Notes under the pieces: generated by a model
The model's input: only the letters and a program-made list of their open reading frames with translations
What the model was told of the DNA's origin: nothing
Database searches by the model: none
Assembly: GCA_041946965.1 (NCBI GenBank)
Contig: JBHGBM010000023.1
Location: 112,920 to 176,919 of the forward strand
Reading direction: 5' to 3'
DNA: 64,000 nt
Source of the DNA: JBHGBM01 sp041946965
GTDB taxonomy: Bacteria; Acidobacteriota; Terriglobia; Bryobacterales; Bryobacteraceae
Shown here: positions 23,730 through 31,595 of the stretch, piece after piece
Layout: each line of letters begins with the position of its first letter
Position numbering within the stretch: position 1 is the stretch's first letter
Position numbers and translations under genes: made by a program

Positions 23730-24596
23730 ATGCAGCCGCTAGCCAGGATTCTGCTTCCCGTCGACTTCTCCGAGCGCTCGCTCGGAGCGGCCCGTTGCGC
23801 GCGCAGGCTCGCCGAGCGCTTCCACGCCGAGTTGATTCTGTTGCACGTGCTGACGCCGCCGCATTACGAGTTCGGCGCTCTCGAAATCGGCGGCTCCATG
23901 CTGACGGAACTGTACGTATGCCGCTCCGTTCAGGCCGAAAAAGAGTTGGCCGCGTTTCTCCCCGACGCGCCGGGCGCCGCGCCGGCCCGGCGCGTGGTGC
24001 TGGAGGGCGATCCGGCCCGCAAGATCGTGGAGTACGCACACGCCGAACAAGCGTCTCTCATCGTGATGCCCACTCACGGATATGGGCAGTTCCGCCGGTT
24101 CATTCTGGGCTCCATCACCGCCAAGGTATTGCACGACGCCAACTGTCCCGTGTGGACCGGCGTACACCTCGAGGAAATGCCCAAGACCGATTGCATGGGC
24201 GTGCGGCGGGTCCTGTGTGCGCTCGACCTGGGCCCGCAAAGCTCGAAGACACTGGAGTGGGCCGCCATGCTGCAAAAGGAGTTCGGCAGCCAGATCGACG
24301 TGGTCCACGTGGCCATCTGCGCCCCCGGAACGCCGGATGGCGATCCGGGCATCCGGGCCGGCATGGAACAGCGTATCAGAGAAGAGTTGGCGCTGCTGCT
24401 CGAAAGGACCGGGACGTGCGCGGAGATCTCGGTGCTTCCGGGCGACCCGCCCCACGTGATCTGCCGCGAAGCCGAGCGCATCAAGGCCGACCTGCTGGTA
24501 ATCGGCCGCGGCAGCGCGGCCGGCGTGTTTGGGCGCCTGCGGACCAACGCCTACGCGATCATCCGGCAGTCGCCGTGCCCGGTGGTCAGCGTGTAA
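23730..24596 (+). CDS. tandem universal stress protein (two UspA domains)
   Basis: The 288-residue protein holds two UspA domains. The first ends in VMPTHGYGQFRRFILGS, the second in VIGRGSAAGVFGRL, matching the ATP-binding G-X2-G-X9-G(S) pattern, more strongly in the first. The start is ATG 23730 (MQPLARILLPVDFSERSLGA). A CAAGGGGG stretch upstream is a possible ribosome-binding site. It follows the multihaem gene by 56 bases on the same strand. Usp proteins often accompany respiratory genes in anaerobes, so co-regulation with the cytochromes is plausible but not shown. Confidence 0.9.
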   Translation: MQPLARILLPVDFSERSLGAARCARRLAERFHAELILLHVLTPPHYEFGALEIGGSMLTELYVCRSVQAEKELAAFLPDAPGAAPARRVVLEGDPARKIVEYAHAEQASLIVMPTHGYGQFRRFILGSITAKVLHDANCPVWTGVHLEEMPKTDCMGVRRVLCALDLGPQSSKTLEWAAMLQKEFGSQIDVVHVAICAPGTPDGDPGIRAGMEQRIREELALLLERTGTCAEISVLPGDPPHVICREAERIKADLLVIGRGSAAGVFGRLRTNAYAIIRQSPCPVVSV

Positions 24597-24698
24597 GGGC
24601 TGCCTCTGTTCCAGCCGGTCCAGGCGTTTCCTGGGTTCGGCGATCTCGCGGTCTTTGGCCTCGAGGGCGAGGTCTGCTTTCTCCGCCCAGTCGTTCAT
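24597..24698 (-). pseudogene. possible coiled-coil gene fragment
   Basis: On the minus strand, 24698 downward reads MNDWAEKADLALEAKDREIA and then a short Arg/Glu coiled coil up to the edge of the Usp gene. Beyond that it becomes antisense noise. This looks like the 5' end of a coiled-coil or transposase-like gene that has lost its body. The evidence is one short stretch, so this could be chance. Confidence 0.22.
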
Positions 24699-24725
24699 TT
24701 TCCTGGACGTTCGGCAGCGTCTCCA

Positions 24726-25313
24726 TTACACCGGCACGCCGAGCGACCACAACGCGTACCCCACTGCCTGCCGGACGTACTTCCAGCGCTCCCGGATGCC
24801 GTCGCGGCGGACCTCCGGCCGCGGCGATCCGTAGACCTGCACGCCGCGCGCCTGTAGCATCTTCTTCACCCGGTAGATGTGGTAGCCGTCACTGACCACG
24901 ATGGCCGAGCGCAGCCCCATGCGGCGCATGATCTCGCCGGCGAGCGCGATCGAGTGCACCGTGCTCTCGCCTTCGGTCTCCACCACGATGGCTTCCGAGG
25001 GCACGCCCTTGGAGATGAGGTAGGAACGGCCCACGCCGCCCTCGGTGAAATCGGGGTCGCCGCCCGCGCCGCCGGTGGTCATGATGCGGGGGGCCAGCTT
25101 GCGGCGGTACAGTTCGAGGCCGTGGTCCAGGCGGGCGCGCAGCACGGGCGAGGGCTTGCCGCGGTACTCGGCGGCGCCGAGTACCAGGATCAGGTCCGCC
25201 GGCCGCGCCTCATCACGGCGCGATTGCCTCTCGATCCGCACGGTGAGATAGCCGATGTAGATGACCAGCACCGAACCAGCCAGCAACACCGCGTTCCAAA
25301 ACGTACGCTTCAT
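24726..25313 (-). CDS. YdcF family (DUF218) membrane-anchored protein
   Basis: The 195-residue protein has an N-terminal membrane anchor (FWNAVLLAGSVLVIYIGYL) and a DUF218 domain: ADLILVLGAAEYRGKPSP, ITTGGAGGDP-like MTTGGAGGDPDFTEG, VVETEGESTVHSIALAGEIM and SAIVVSDGYHIYRVKKM. Members are envelope proteins such as SanA and ElyC linked to cell-wall integrity or to undecaprenyl-lipid use. Their enzymatic activity is unclear. It is divergent from the RNA methyltransferase gene at 25346, with 32 bases between the starts. Confidence 0.9.
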   Translation of the reverse strand: MKRTFWNAVLLAGSVLVIYIGYLTVRIERQSRRDEARPADLILVLGAAEYRGKPSPVLRARLDHGLELYRRKLAPRIMTTGGAGGDPDFTEGGVGRSYLISKGVPSEAIVVETEGESTVHSIALAGEIMRRMGLRSAIVVSDGYHIYRVKKMLQARGVQVYGSPRPEVRRDGIRERWKYVRQAVGYALWSLGVPV

Positions 25314-25333
25314 CCCAGCGATGCTTCGTGCAA

Positions 25334-25339
25334 TAACAT
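25334..25339 (+). promoter_or_regulatory. -10-like hexamer TAACAT before 25346 gene
   Basis: TAACAT ends six bases before ATG 25346. No Shine-Dalgarno sequence is present in the six-base gap (TGTAAG). This places +1 at about the A of the start codon. Confidence 0.42.
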
Positions 25340-25345
25340 TGTAAG

Positions 25346-26146
25346 ATGCCTAGGGCCGAAAACATCACGAGCGCCTCAAATCCCCTCCTGAAAGAGGTAC
25401 GCCGGGCGGTGGTGCGGGGTTCCCTCACCTCCGAGGGCCTGTGCGTGGCCGAAAGCTTCCACCTGCTTGAAGAAGCGCTGCGCTCGGACCGCGAAGTGCG
25501 CACGGTGCTGGCCGCGGAGTCGGTGCGCTCGGCCGTGGAGACGCACGTAAGGAAACTGGCGGGACTGCGCATGGCCGTACTGCCGGACAGCCTCTTCCAC
25601 GCCGTGGCGGGCACGGAGAACAGCCAGGGGGTGATCGCACTGGTGCGTCCGCCGGAGTGGAAGGTGGAGCAGCTTTTCCGGGGAACCAGCCTCGTGGTGG
25701 TGCTGGACGGCGTGCAGGACCCGGGCAACGTCGGGGCCATCTGCCGGGCGGCGGAAGCCTTCGGCGCCACCGGCGCGCTGTTCGTGAAAGGCAGCGCCAG
25801 CCCGTTCAATCCCAAGGCGTTGCGGGGCTCGGCCGGCTCGCTGTTCCGGGTGCCGTTCGTGCATGGGGTGGACCCGGCGCTGGCGCGCGCCGCGCTCTGC
25901 CAGCACAAGCTGGAGATATGGGCGGGCGTGCCGCGCCGCGCCGGAGCGCGCCGGCTCGAGGAGGCCGACCTCACGCGCAAGTGCGCGTTCATTATCGGCA
26001 GCGAAGGCCGGGGCGTGAGCGAGGCGCTGCGCGGCGCCGCCATGGACCTGTACGTCCCCACCGTAGGCGTGGAGTCGCTCAACGCCGCCATGGCCGCCGG
26101 CATCCTGCTCTACGAAGCCCGGCGCCAGAGGTCGCGCGAGACGTGA
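25346..26146 (+). CDS. TrmH/SpoU family RNA 2'-O-methyltransferase
   Basis: The 266-residue enzyme carries the three SpoU (SPOUT knot) motifs: VVVLDGVQDPGNVGAICRAA (motif 1), AFIIGSEGRGVSEAL (motif 2) and PTVGVESLNAAMAAGILLYE (motif 3). The N-terminal substrate-binding domain (residues 1-110) begins with ITSASNPLLKEVRR, as in RlmB/TsnR-like rRNA methyltransferases. The exact rRNA or tRNA target cannot be set. Its stop overlaps the rarA start (GTGA at 26143-26146). Confidence 0.92.
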   Translation: MPRAENITSASNPLLKEVRRAVVRGSLTSEGLCVAESFHLLEEALRSDREVRTVLAAESVRSAVETHVRKLAGLRMAVLPDSLFHAVAGTENSQGVIALVRPPEWKVEQLFRGTSLVVVLDGVQDPGNVGAICRAAEAFGATGALFVKGSASPFNPKALRGSAGSLFRVPFVHGVDPALARAALCQHKLEIWAGVPRRAGARRLEEADLTRKCAFIIGSEGRGVSEALRGAAMDLYVPTVGVESLNAAMAAGILLYEARRQRSRET

Positions 26147-27462
26147 GCCTGTTCGATATCACCGCACCGGAACAGCCTGGCAAGGGGCGTCCGCTGGCCG
26201 AGCGCATGCGCCCCGAGCGCCTGGAAGACCTTGTGGGGCAGGAGCACATTCTGGGACCCGGCAAGCCGCTCAGGCAGCAGATCGAGCGGGACGAGTTGAC
26301 TTCGGTGATCCTCTGGGGGCCGCCCGGGGTCGGCAAGACCACCCTGGCGCGCCTCATCGCGCGGCTCACGCACTGCGAGTTCATCCCCTTCAGCGCCGTG
26401 CTGAGCGGCATCAAGGAGATCAAGGCGGTGATGGCGGACGCGGAGCGCCTCAGGCGGGCGGGGCGGCGGACCATCCTGTTCGTGGATGAGATTCACCGCT
26501 TCAACAAGGCGCAGCAGGACGCGTTTCTGCCCTACGTGGAGCGCGGCGACATCATCCTGGTGGGGGCCACCACGGAGAACCCGTCCTTCGAGGTGATTTC
26601 CGCGCTGCTCTCGCGCTCGCGCGTGTATGCGCTGCGGCCGCTCACCGTGCCCGAGATCGTGACGTTGCTGGAACGCGCCCTGGCGGACCGCGAGCGCGGT
26701 CTGGGGGAGCGCGCAATCACCGCCTCGCCGGAGTTGCTGGAACAGGTCGCGACCTTCGCCAACGGCGATGCGCGCGCGGCGTACAACACCCTGGAGGCGG
26801 CGGTGGCAGCGTCGCCGGAGGGCCAGATCACGCCGCAGGCGGTGGAAGACGCGGTGCAGCGCAAGGTGCTGCTCTACGATAAGGGCGGCGAGGAGCACTA
26901 CAACCTGATCAGCGCGCTGCACAAATCGGTGCGCTCGAGCGACCCGGACGCGGCGCTGTACTGGCTGGCGCGCATGCTGGAGGCGGGCGAGGACCGCATG
27001 TACATCGCGCGGCGGCTGGTGCGCATGTCGATCGAGGACATCAGCCTGGCCGATCCGCACGCGCTGGTGCAGGCCGTGGCGGCCATGCAGGCGGTGCATT
27101 TCCTGGGGATTCCGGAGGGTGATCTGGCGCTGGCGCAGGCGGCCATCTACATGTCCGCGGCGCCCAAGTCGGATGCGGCCTACCGCGCGCTCGGCGCCGT
27201 CGCCGCCGACGTCCAGAGCACCATCGCCGAGCCGGTGCCGCTGCACCTGCGCAACGCGCCCACGGCGGCCATGAAGGAATGGGGCTACGGCGAGGGGTAC
27301 AAGCACGCGCACGATTTCGATGAGGCCATCACGGACATGCCCTGCCTGCCCCCTGCACTCGAGGGCAGGCAATGGTACCGCCCCAGCAACCGCGGCGTGG
27401 AGAAGCGCATTGCCGAACGGCTGGAGGAAATCCGCAAGCTCAAGGAGCAGCGGCGGAAGTAA
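26143..27462 (+). CDS. rarA: replication-associated recombination protein A
   Basis: The 439-residue AAA+ ATPase is RarA/MgsA (WRNIP1 family), which acts at stalled replication forks. Walker A is WGPPGVGKTTLARL, and Walker B is TILFVDEIHRFNKAQQDAFL. The sensor region shows LVGATTENPSFEVISALLSR, and the C-terminal tetramerisation region contains HYNLISALHKSVRSSDPDAA. I choose GTG 26143 (MSLFDITAPEQPGKG), which overlaps the previous stop. The longer open frame to 25657 is antisense-type noise over the methyltransferase gene. The stop abuts the convergent Spy-like gene with no gap. Confidence 0.94.
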   Translation: MSLFDITAPEQPGKGRPLAERMRPERLEDLVGQEHILGPGKPLRQQIERDELTSVILWGPPGVGKTTLARLIARLTHCEFIPFSAVLSGIKEIKAVMADAERLRRAGRRTILFVDEIHRFNKAQQDAFLPYVERGDIILVGATTENPSFEVISALLSRSRVYALRPLTVPEIVTLLERALADRERGLGERAITASPELLEQVATFANGDARAAYNTLEAAVAASPEGQITPQAVEDAVQRKVLLYDKGGEEHYNLISALHKSVRSSDPDAALYWLARMLEAGEDRMYIARRLVRMSIEDISLADPHALVQAVAAMQAVHFLGIPEGDLALAQAAIYMSAAPKSDAAYRALGAVAADVQSTIAEPVPLHLRNAPTAAMKEWGYGEGYKHAHDFDEAITDMPCLPPALEGRQWYRPSNRGVEKRIAERLEEIRKLKEQRRK

Positions 27463-28017
27463 TTACGGCTGGTTCGGCATGGGATCGCGGATCAGGCCGC
27501 CGATGCCGCACCCGATGCCGCTGATGGGCATGCCGCTCGTGAAATCGCCCGCTCGAATGACGCCGGCGAAAATCGGCTGGCCTTCCGGCGGAACCAGCAG
27601 GTTTTCGCATTGCGCCTGCTCGATCAGTTGCCGGAGTTTCATGGCGTCCTCCAGGATCTTCAGTTTGGCGCGCTGCGCGTCGTTCAGGACGGCAACCGCG
27701 TCGCGGCGGGTCTTCTCCAGCCGGTCGCGCAGCTCGCGCCGGATGCTTTCCTGCTCCACGTAGCGCAGTCCCAGCGCCATCGCGTCGAGCTGCTGCCGCT
27801 GCGTCTCCTCATTGATTTCGCGTTGCACCTGCGCCATGCGGAACTGTTTCTCGACCACAAAGCGGTTGTACTCCAGGTTCACCCGGTTAAGGCTCTGGAC
27901 CTGGGCGGCGGTCAGGCCCAGATGATCCCGCAGCGCCGCCGGAAAGAGCAGGCCCTGGCCGGGTCCCTGGCCCAACAGCGGCCACAAACAAAACAGCATC
28001 GGGATGAGGCGTTTCAT
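27463..28017 (-). CDS. Spy/CpxP-like exported protein
   Basis: The 184-residue protein has a signal peptide (MKRLIPMLFCLWPLLGQG). A helical region follows with HLGLTAAQVQSLNRVNLEYN and a second LNDAQRAKLKILEDAMKL, the LTxxQ-type pattern of periplasmic Spy/CpxP chaperone-like proteins. The C-terminus is Gly/Pro-rich (GIGCGIGGLIRDPMPNQP) and lacks recognised motifs. Its true role is unknown, and an acidobacterial heavy-metal or envelope-stress role is possible. TAAACT six bases before the ATG suggests a leaderless promoter. Confidence 0.7.
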   Translation of the reverse strand: MKRLIPMLFCLWPLLGQGPGQGLLFPAALRDHLGLTAAQVQSLNRVNLEYNRFVVEKQFRMAQVQREINEETQRQQLDAMALGLRYVEQESIRRELRDRLEKTRRDAVAVLNDAQRAKLKILEDAMKLRQLIEQAQCENLLVPPEGQPIFAGVIRAGDFTSGMPISGIGCGIGGLIRDPMPNQP

Positions 28018-28023
28018 GATGCC

Positions 28024-28029
28024 AGTTTA
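28024..28029 (-). promoter_or_regulatory. -10-like hexamer TAAACT before Spy-like gene
   Basis: On the minus strand TAAACT ends six bases before ATG 28017, with GGCATC between and no ribosome-binding site. Confidence 0.4.
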
Positions 28030-28081
28030 CCGTGCCGAGGCGTACTTGCGATGGCCGGGTTTGGGCGTATGATAGGAGTCC

Positions 28082-29623
28082 ATGCGCACCAGCGCCACCC
28101 ATCCCCTGCGGATCGACGGTGTTTCCGTGCCGGGATCGGCGGGCGTCATCGGAATGACGCTCTGCCCCGGCAAGAAACAATGGAACCCGGCGTCCGGCGA
28201 TTGGGACCGGGACCTTCACGTAGACCTTGCCGCCGTGGTCTCATTCGGCGCGGCAGCCCTGGTCACGCTCCTCGCGCCCGAGGAGTTTTCGGAGCTTTCC
28301 CTCTCCACCGCGCAACTCTCGGCCGCCGTGGCCGCCGCGGGCGTGGAGTGGCATCACCTCCCGATCCGGGATGCCGGTGTGCCGGATCGCGGCTTCGAGG
28401 AGTTGTGGACGTACGCGGGCCTGCGGCTGCGGCGGCTGCTGCGTGCGGGCCGCTCCATCGTGGTTCACTGCAAAGGCGGCCTGGGGCGCACCGGCGCCAT
28501 CGCGGCGCGCCTGCTGGTGGAGTTGGGGGCGGCCGCCGCGGACGCGGTCGAGCAGGTGCGCGCCGCCCGTCCCGGCGCGATCGAGAACAACGCGCAGGAA
28601 CAGCACGTGGCCGCCTGCCGCGCGGTGGATAGCGCCTCCGAAGACTGGCTGAACCGCCGTGTAGGCTGCCTTGTGGGAGGGGCCATCGGCGACGCCTTCG
28701 GCTATCCGGTGGAGTTCAAGCGGCTGCCGGCCATCCGTGCGCGCTACGGCCCCCGCGGCATCCGGGAACCGCAACTGCGGGACGGCAAGCTGGTGACCTC
28801 CGACGACACCCAGATGACGCTCTTCACTCTCGAAGGGCTGCTGCGCGGCTTGCGAGGCGGAAATCCGATCGAGGAGATCCGGCTTGCCTATCTCGACTGG
28901 CTGGATACCCAAGGCTACGGGCCGGCGCGGCACAGGCCGGTGGGCGAGCTGGTGCACGAGGCGGTGCTGAGGGTGGAGCGCGATCCCGGCACCACTTGCG
29001 TCAGCGCGCTTCAGGACGGCGGCCGCGGCAGCGTGGCCAAGCCTGCCAATCAGAGCAAGGGTTGCGGCGGCGTGATGCGCGTCGCTCCGATCGGACTCTT
29101 TCCGGAGCGGTTCGACGAGGCGCACGCCTTCCGCCTGGCGGTGGATGCGGCGGCCCTCACGCACGGCCACGTGAACGGATATCTTTCGGCGGGCTTCATG
29201 GCCTCGCTGGTGCACCGCCTGGTGAGCGGCGCCGATCTGCGCCCCGCCGCCGAGAGCGCCCTGGGGACGCTCCGACAGTGGCGCGGGCACGAACAGACTT
29301 CCGAATTCGTCCGGCGGGCGCTCGGGCCGGCGCCGGCGCTGCGCGACCTGGGCGAAGGCTGGGTGGCGGAAGAGGCCCTGGCCATCGGTCTCTACGCCGC
29401 GCTCAACGGCCGCACCTTCCCCGACGTGCTGGCGCTGGCGGCCAACCACGATGGCGACAGCGACTCCACCGCCTCCATCGCCGGACAGATCTGGGGCGCG
29501 TGGAAGGGCATCGACGGTATCCCGCACGCCTGGATCAGCGGGCTGGACGTGCTCCGGCCCCTGCTTGGCCTGGTATGGAAAACTTCCGCTTTACGCTCTT
29601 TAACGGCCTCACGCTGTTCGTGA
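28082..29623 (+). CDS. dual-specificity phosphatase fused to ADP-ribosylglycohydrolase
   Basis: The 513-residue protein joins two catalytic domains. Residues about 10-175 are a CDKN3-like protein phosphatase, with GMTLCPGKKQW and the active-site loop SIVVHCKGGLGRTGAIA (Cys-X5-Arg). Residues about 195-500 are an ADP-ribosylglycohydrolase (DraG/ARH) with GGAIGDAFGYPVEF, TSDDTQMTLFTLEG and ANHDGDSDSTASIAGQIWGA, which supply the dinuclear metal Asp residues. The protein could remove both phosphate and ADP-ribose from the same target, which is inference. TATGATAGGAG precedes the ATG, combining a -10-like hexamer and a ribosome-binding site. Its last 49 bases overlap the next gene in another frame. 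Confidence 0.88.
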   Translation: MRTSATHPLRIDGVSVPGSAGVIGMTLCPGKKQWNPASGDWDRDLHVDLAAVVSFGAAALVTLLAPEEFSELSLSTAQLSAAVAAAGVEWHHLPIRDAGVPDRGFEELWTYAGLRLRRLLRAGRSIVVHCKGGLGRTGAIAARLLVELGAAAADAVEQVRAARPGAIENNAQEQHVAACRAVDSASEDWLNRRVGCLVGGAIGDAFGYPVEFKRLPAIRARYGPRGIREPQLRDGKLVTSDDTQMTLFTLEGLLRGLRGGNPIEEIRLAYLDWLDTQGYGPARHRPVGELVHEAVLRVERDPGTTCVSALQDGGRGSVAKPANQSKGCGGVMRVAPIGLFPERFDEAHAFRLAVDAAALTHGHVNGYLSAGFMASLVHRLVSGADLRPAAESALGTLRQWRGHEQTSEFVRRALGPAPALRDLGEGWVAEEALAIGLYAALNGRTFPDVLALAANHDGDSDSTASIAGQIWGAWKGIDGIPHAWISGLDVLRPLLGLVWKTSALRSLTASRCS

Positions 29624-29880
29624 TGGCGCTGACCGTCGCGACGGCGCTGGCGCGCCTGGCGCGGCGCCGCGGAAGCAACTGGCCGCTGGCCTACTACGCG
29701 CTCCTGCTGGCGTTCGCGCTGGGTTTTCCTTACAGCCTGAACCCGTACGTGATCGGAGCGGGGGCGGCGCTGGCGCTGGCGATCCGCTTCGGACGCCCGG
29801 CGGCGCCGGTGCGCGTGGCCGAATACGGCGTGCTGGCCTACGTGATGGCCCGCTCGGTGGCGCTGCTCCTGTTGTGGTGA
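29575..29880 (+). CDS. small membrane protein of unknown function
   Basis: The 101-residue protein starts at ATG 29575 inside the end of the phosphatase-glycohydrolase gene, in a different frame. It has three hydrophobic segments (FNGLTLFVMALTVATALARL, WPLAYYALLLAFALGFPY and VIGAGAALALAIRFG) and a fourth near VLAYVMARSVALLLLW. Its sequence ends FRFLLLL-like in a tryptophan. I do not recognise a family. The out-of-frame overlap suggests translational coupling with the upstream enzyme. Confidence 0.6.
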   Translation: MENFRFTLFNGLTLFVMALTVATALARLARRRGSNWPLAYYALLLAFALGFPYSLNPYVIGAGAALALAIRFGRPAAPVRVAEYGVLAYVMARSVALLLLW

Positions 29881-29926
29881 CTGTCGCCGGTTTATTTCAC
29901 GCCTTCTCAGGGAGCGGTGGTCCGCA

Positions 29927-31246
29927 TCACATCTCCGCTTTCAGTTCCGTGCCGAAGGCTCGCAGCCTGGCCGCCAGCTTGTCCGCCACTTCCCGGTTGC
30001 GCTCGTAGATGTTGTACTGCTCGGCCGGATCCCAGTCCAGGTGGAACAGCTCGTGGGTGTTGTCGGCGAAGCGGTACTTCCAGCTTCCTTCGCGCACCGC
30101 CTGGAGTCTCCGGCCGCTGAAATAGTAGAACTCCTTGCGGGGCGAAGGCGCCTGGCCGCGCAGTGTGGGCATCAGGTCGAAGCCGTCGTAGACGCGATCC
30201 TTCGGCAGCTCCGCACCCGCGGCTTTCGTGACGGTGGGGAAAATGTCCAGCGTGGAAGCCATGTCCGCGCACGTCTGCCGCGGCGGGATTACGCCGGGCC
30301 AGCGCGCGATGCCCGGCACCCGTTGACCGCCTTCATAGGTGGTGCCCTTGGCGCCGCGCAGCAAGCCCTTGGTACCCGTATACCACGGCTCCACGCCCTT
30401 TTGCAGCATGCGCTCGGGCAGGTTGTGCCACGGTCCGTTGTCGCTGGCGAAAAACACCAGCGTGTCGCCTTCCACGCCCTGCTCCTTCAGGGTCCGCAGG
30501 ATTTCCCCCGCCGACCAGTCCAGGGTCTGGATCACGTCGCCGTACAGGCCCGCCCGCGATTTGCCGCGGAACTTCGCCGAGGCGCTGATCGGCAAGTGCG
30601 GCATGGCGTAGGGCAGGTAGAGGTAGAACGGGCTTTTTCCCGCCGACTTGATGAACTTCACCGCTTCGGCGGTGTAGCGCTCGGTGAGCCAGGTCTGGTC
30701 GTCGGTCAGGCGCTCGACCGGCTCGGTGTCGCGGTAGAGATCAAGCGGCCGGTTGGTCTTCACCCATGGCGGAATCATGTCGTTGCTGTAGAGCAGCCCG
30801 AGGTAGTGGTCGAAGCCGCGCCTGGTCGGCATATATTCGGCCGGCTGGTGGCCCATGTGCCACTTGCCGATCGCCATGGTCTTGTAGCCGCGCGTCTTGA
30901 GCACCTGCGGGATCAGGATTTCGCTCAGTGGGAGCCCGCCCTTGGAGTCCGGTCCCAGGTTGTTGGGGAGTCCCGCCCGCATCGGGTAACGCCCGGTGTT
31001 CAGTCCCACGCGCGACGGCGTGCAGACGGGAGCGGCGGAGTAGAACGAGGTGAACCGCACGCCCTCCTCGGCCATCCGGTCCAGGTTCGGCGTGCGTATG
31101 GTGGGGTGTCCGTAGCAGGAGAGGTCGCTGTAACCCATGTCATCCGCGAAGAGGATGACGAAGTTCGGGGCGCGCCGCGCGGGCGCGGCGGCCAGCGGCG
31201 CGGATGCGGCCAGGCACAGGAAGTTTCTCCGGGTGGTATCGGCCAT
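29927..31246 (-). CDS. exported sulfatase (arylsulfatase type)
   Basis: The 439-residue enzyme begins with a Tat-like leader (MADTTRRNFLCLAASAPLAA). The formylglycine site is CTPSR at Cys75 (APVCTPSRVGLNTGR), and the metal-binding ILFADDMGYSDLSCYGH motif follows the leader. Further features are AIGKWHMGH, FFASDNGPWH and ELFHLDWDPAEQYN, all expected of type I sulfatases acting on polysaccharide or small sulphate esters. A separate formylglycine-generating enzyme is needed, and none is in the window. Downstream on the same strand is unassigned; the upstream neighbour is a short 58-residue gene 31 bases away. Confidence 0.93.
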   Translation of the reverse strand: MADTTRRNFLCLAASAPLAAAPARRAPNFVILFADDMGYSDLSCYGHPTIRTPNLDRMAEEGVRFTSFYSAAPVCTPSRVGLNTGRYPMRAGLPNNLGPDSKGGLPLSEILIPQVLKTRGYKTMAIGKWHMGHQPAEYMPTRRGFDHYLGLLYSNDMIPPWVKTNRPLDLYRDTEPVERLTDDQTWLTERYTAEAVKFIKSAGKSPFYLYLPYAMPHLPISASAKFRGKSRAGLYGDVIQTLDWSAGEILRTLKEQGVEGDTLVFFASDNGPWHNLPERMLQKGVEPWYTGTKGLLRGAKGTTYEGGQRVPGIARWPGVIPPRQTCADMASTLDIFPTVTKAAGAELPKDRVYDGFDLMPTLRGQAPSPRKEFYYFSGRRLQAVREGSWKYRFADNTHELFHLDWDPAEQYNIYERNREVADKLAARLRAFGTELKAEM

Positions 31247-31277
31247 GACGTAACAAAGTATCACGCCGTGGCGCGCG

Positions 31278-31454
31278 TTATTCACCCTCCGCCGCTTGGC
31301 GCGCGATCGCCGCGCAGCGCATGGCGGAGCGCTGCAAACCGGCAATCTCCCGCCGCGCGGGGTGCCCCCGGTCCAGCGACTGCCACGCCAGCAGCGCATA
31401 GTTGATGATCAGGGTCAGCTCGTCGGCCAGATCGCTCCACGGGTCGCGCTTCAC
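31278..31454 (-). CDS. small HisKA-like helical protein
   Basis: This 58-residue frame begins at GTG 31454 (MKRDPWSDLADELTLIINYA) with GGAG five bases before it. The sequence resembles the dimerisation helices of hybrid histidine kinases (the NLLTVILGYAELL region) but lacks the phospho-acceptor His and any ATPase domain. It might be a stand-alone helical adaptor or the remnant of a sensor kinase. It lies just before the sulfatase gene on the same strand. Because it is short, the call is modest. Confidence 0.45.
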   Translation of the reverse strand: MKRDPWSDLADELTLIINYALLAWQSLDRGHPARREIAGLQRSAMRCAAIARQAAEGE

Positions 31455-31581
31455 ATCTCCAGCATAGAATCCGCGCCCGGCTCTTCCCCGGCGCTTGCGT
31501 GCGCATGTAGTTGAAAACGCGCCGCGAAAAAAAGGCCCCGATGCGTGATCTTCCGTACTGTTCGCCCGCGCCCGCCCGTCG

Positions 31582-31587
31582 CATAAT
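31582..31587 (+). promoter_or_regulatory. -10-like hexamer CATAAT before MBL-fold gene
   Basis: CATAAT ends eight bases before ATG 31596, with GACCAGCA between and no ribosome-binding site. Confidence 0.4.
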
Positions 31588-31595
31588 GACCAGCA

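Noticed and set aside
25657..26142. Extended 5' end of the rarA frame
   Set aside because: The stretch overlaps the RNA methyltransferase in another frame and has no family similarity. The GTG at 26143 is the natural RarA start.
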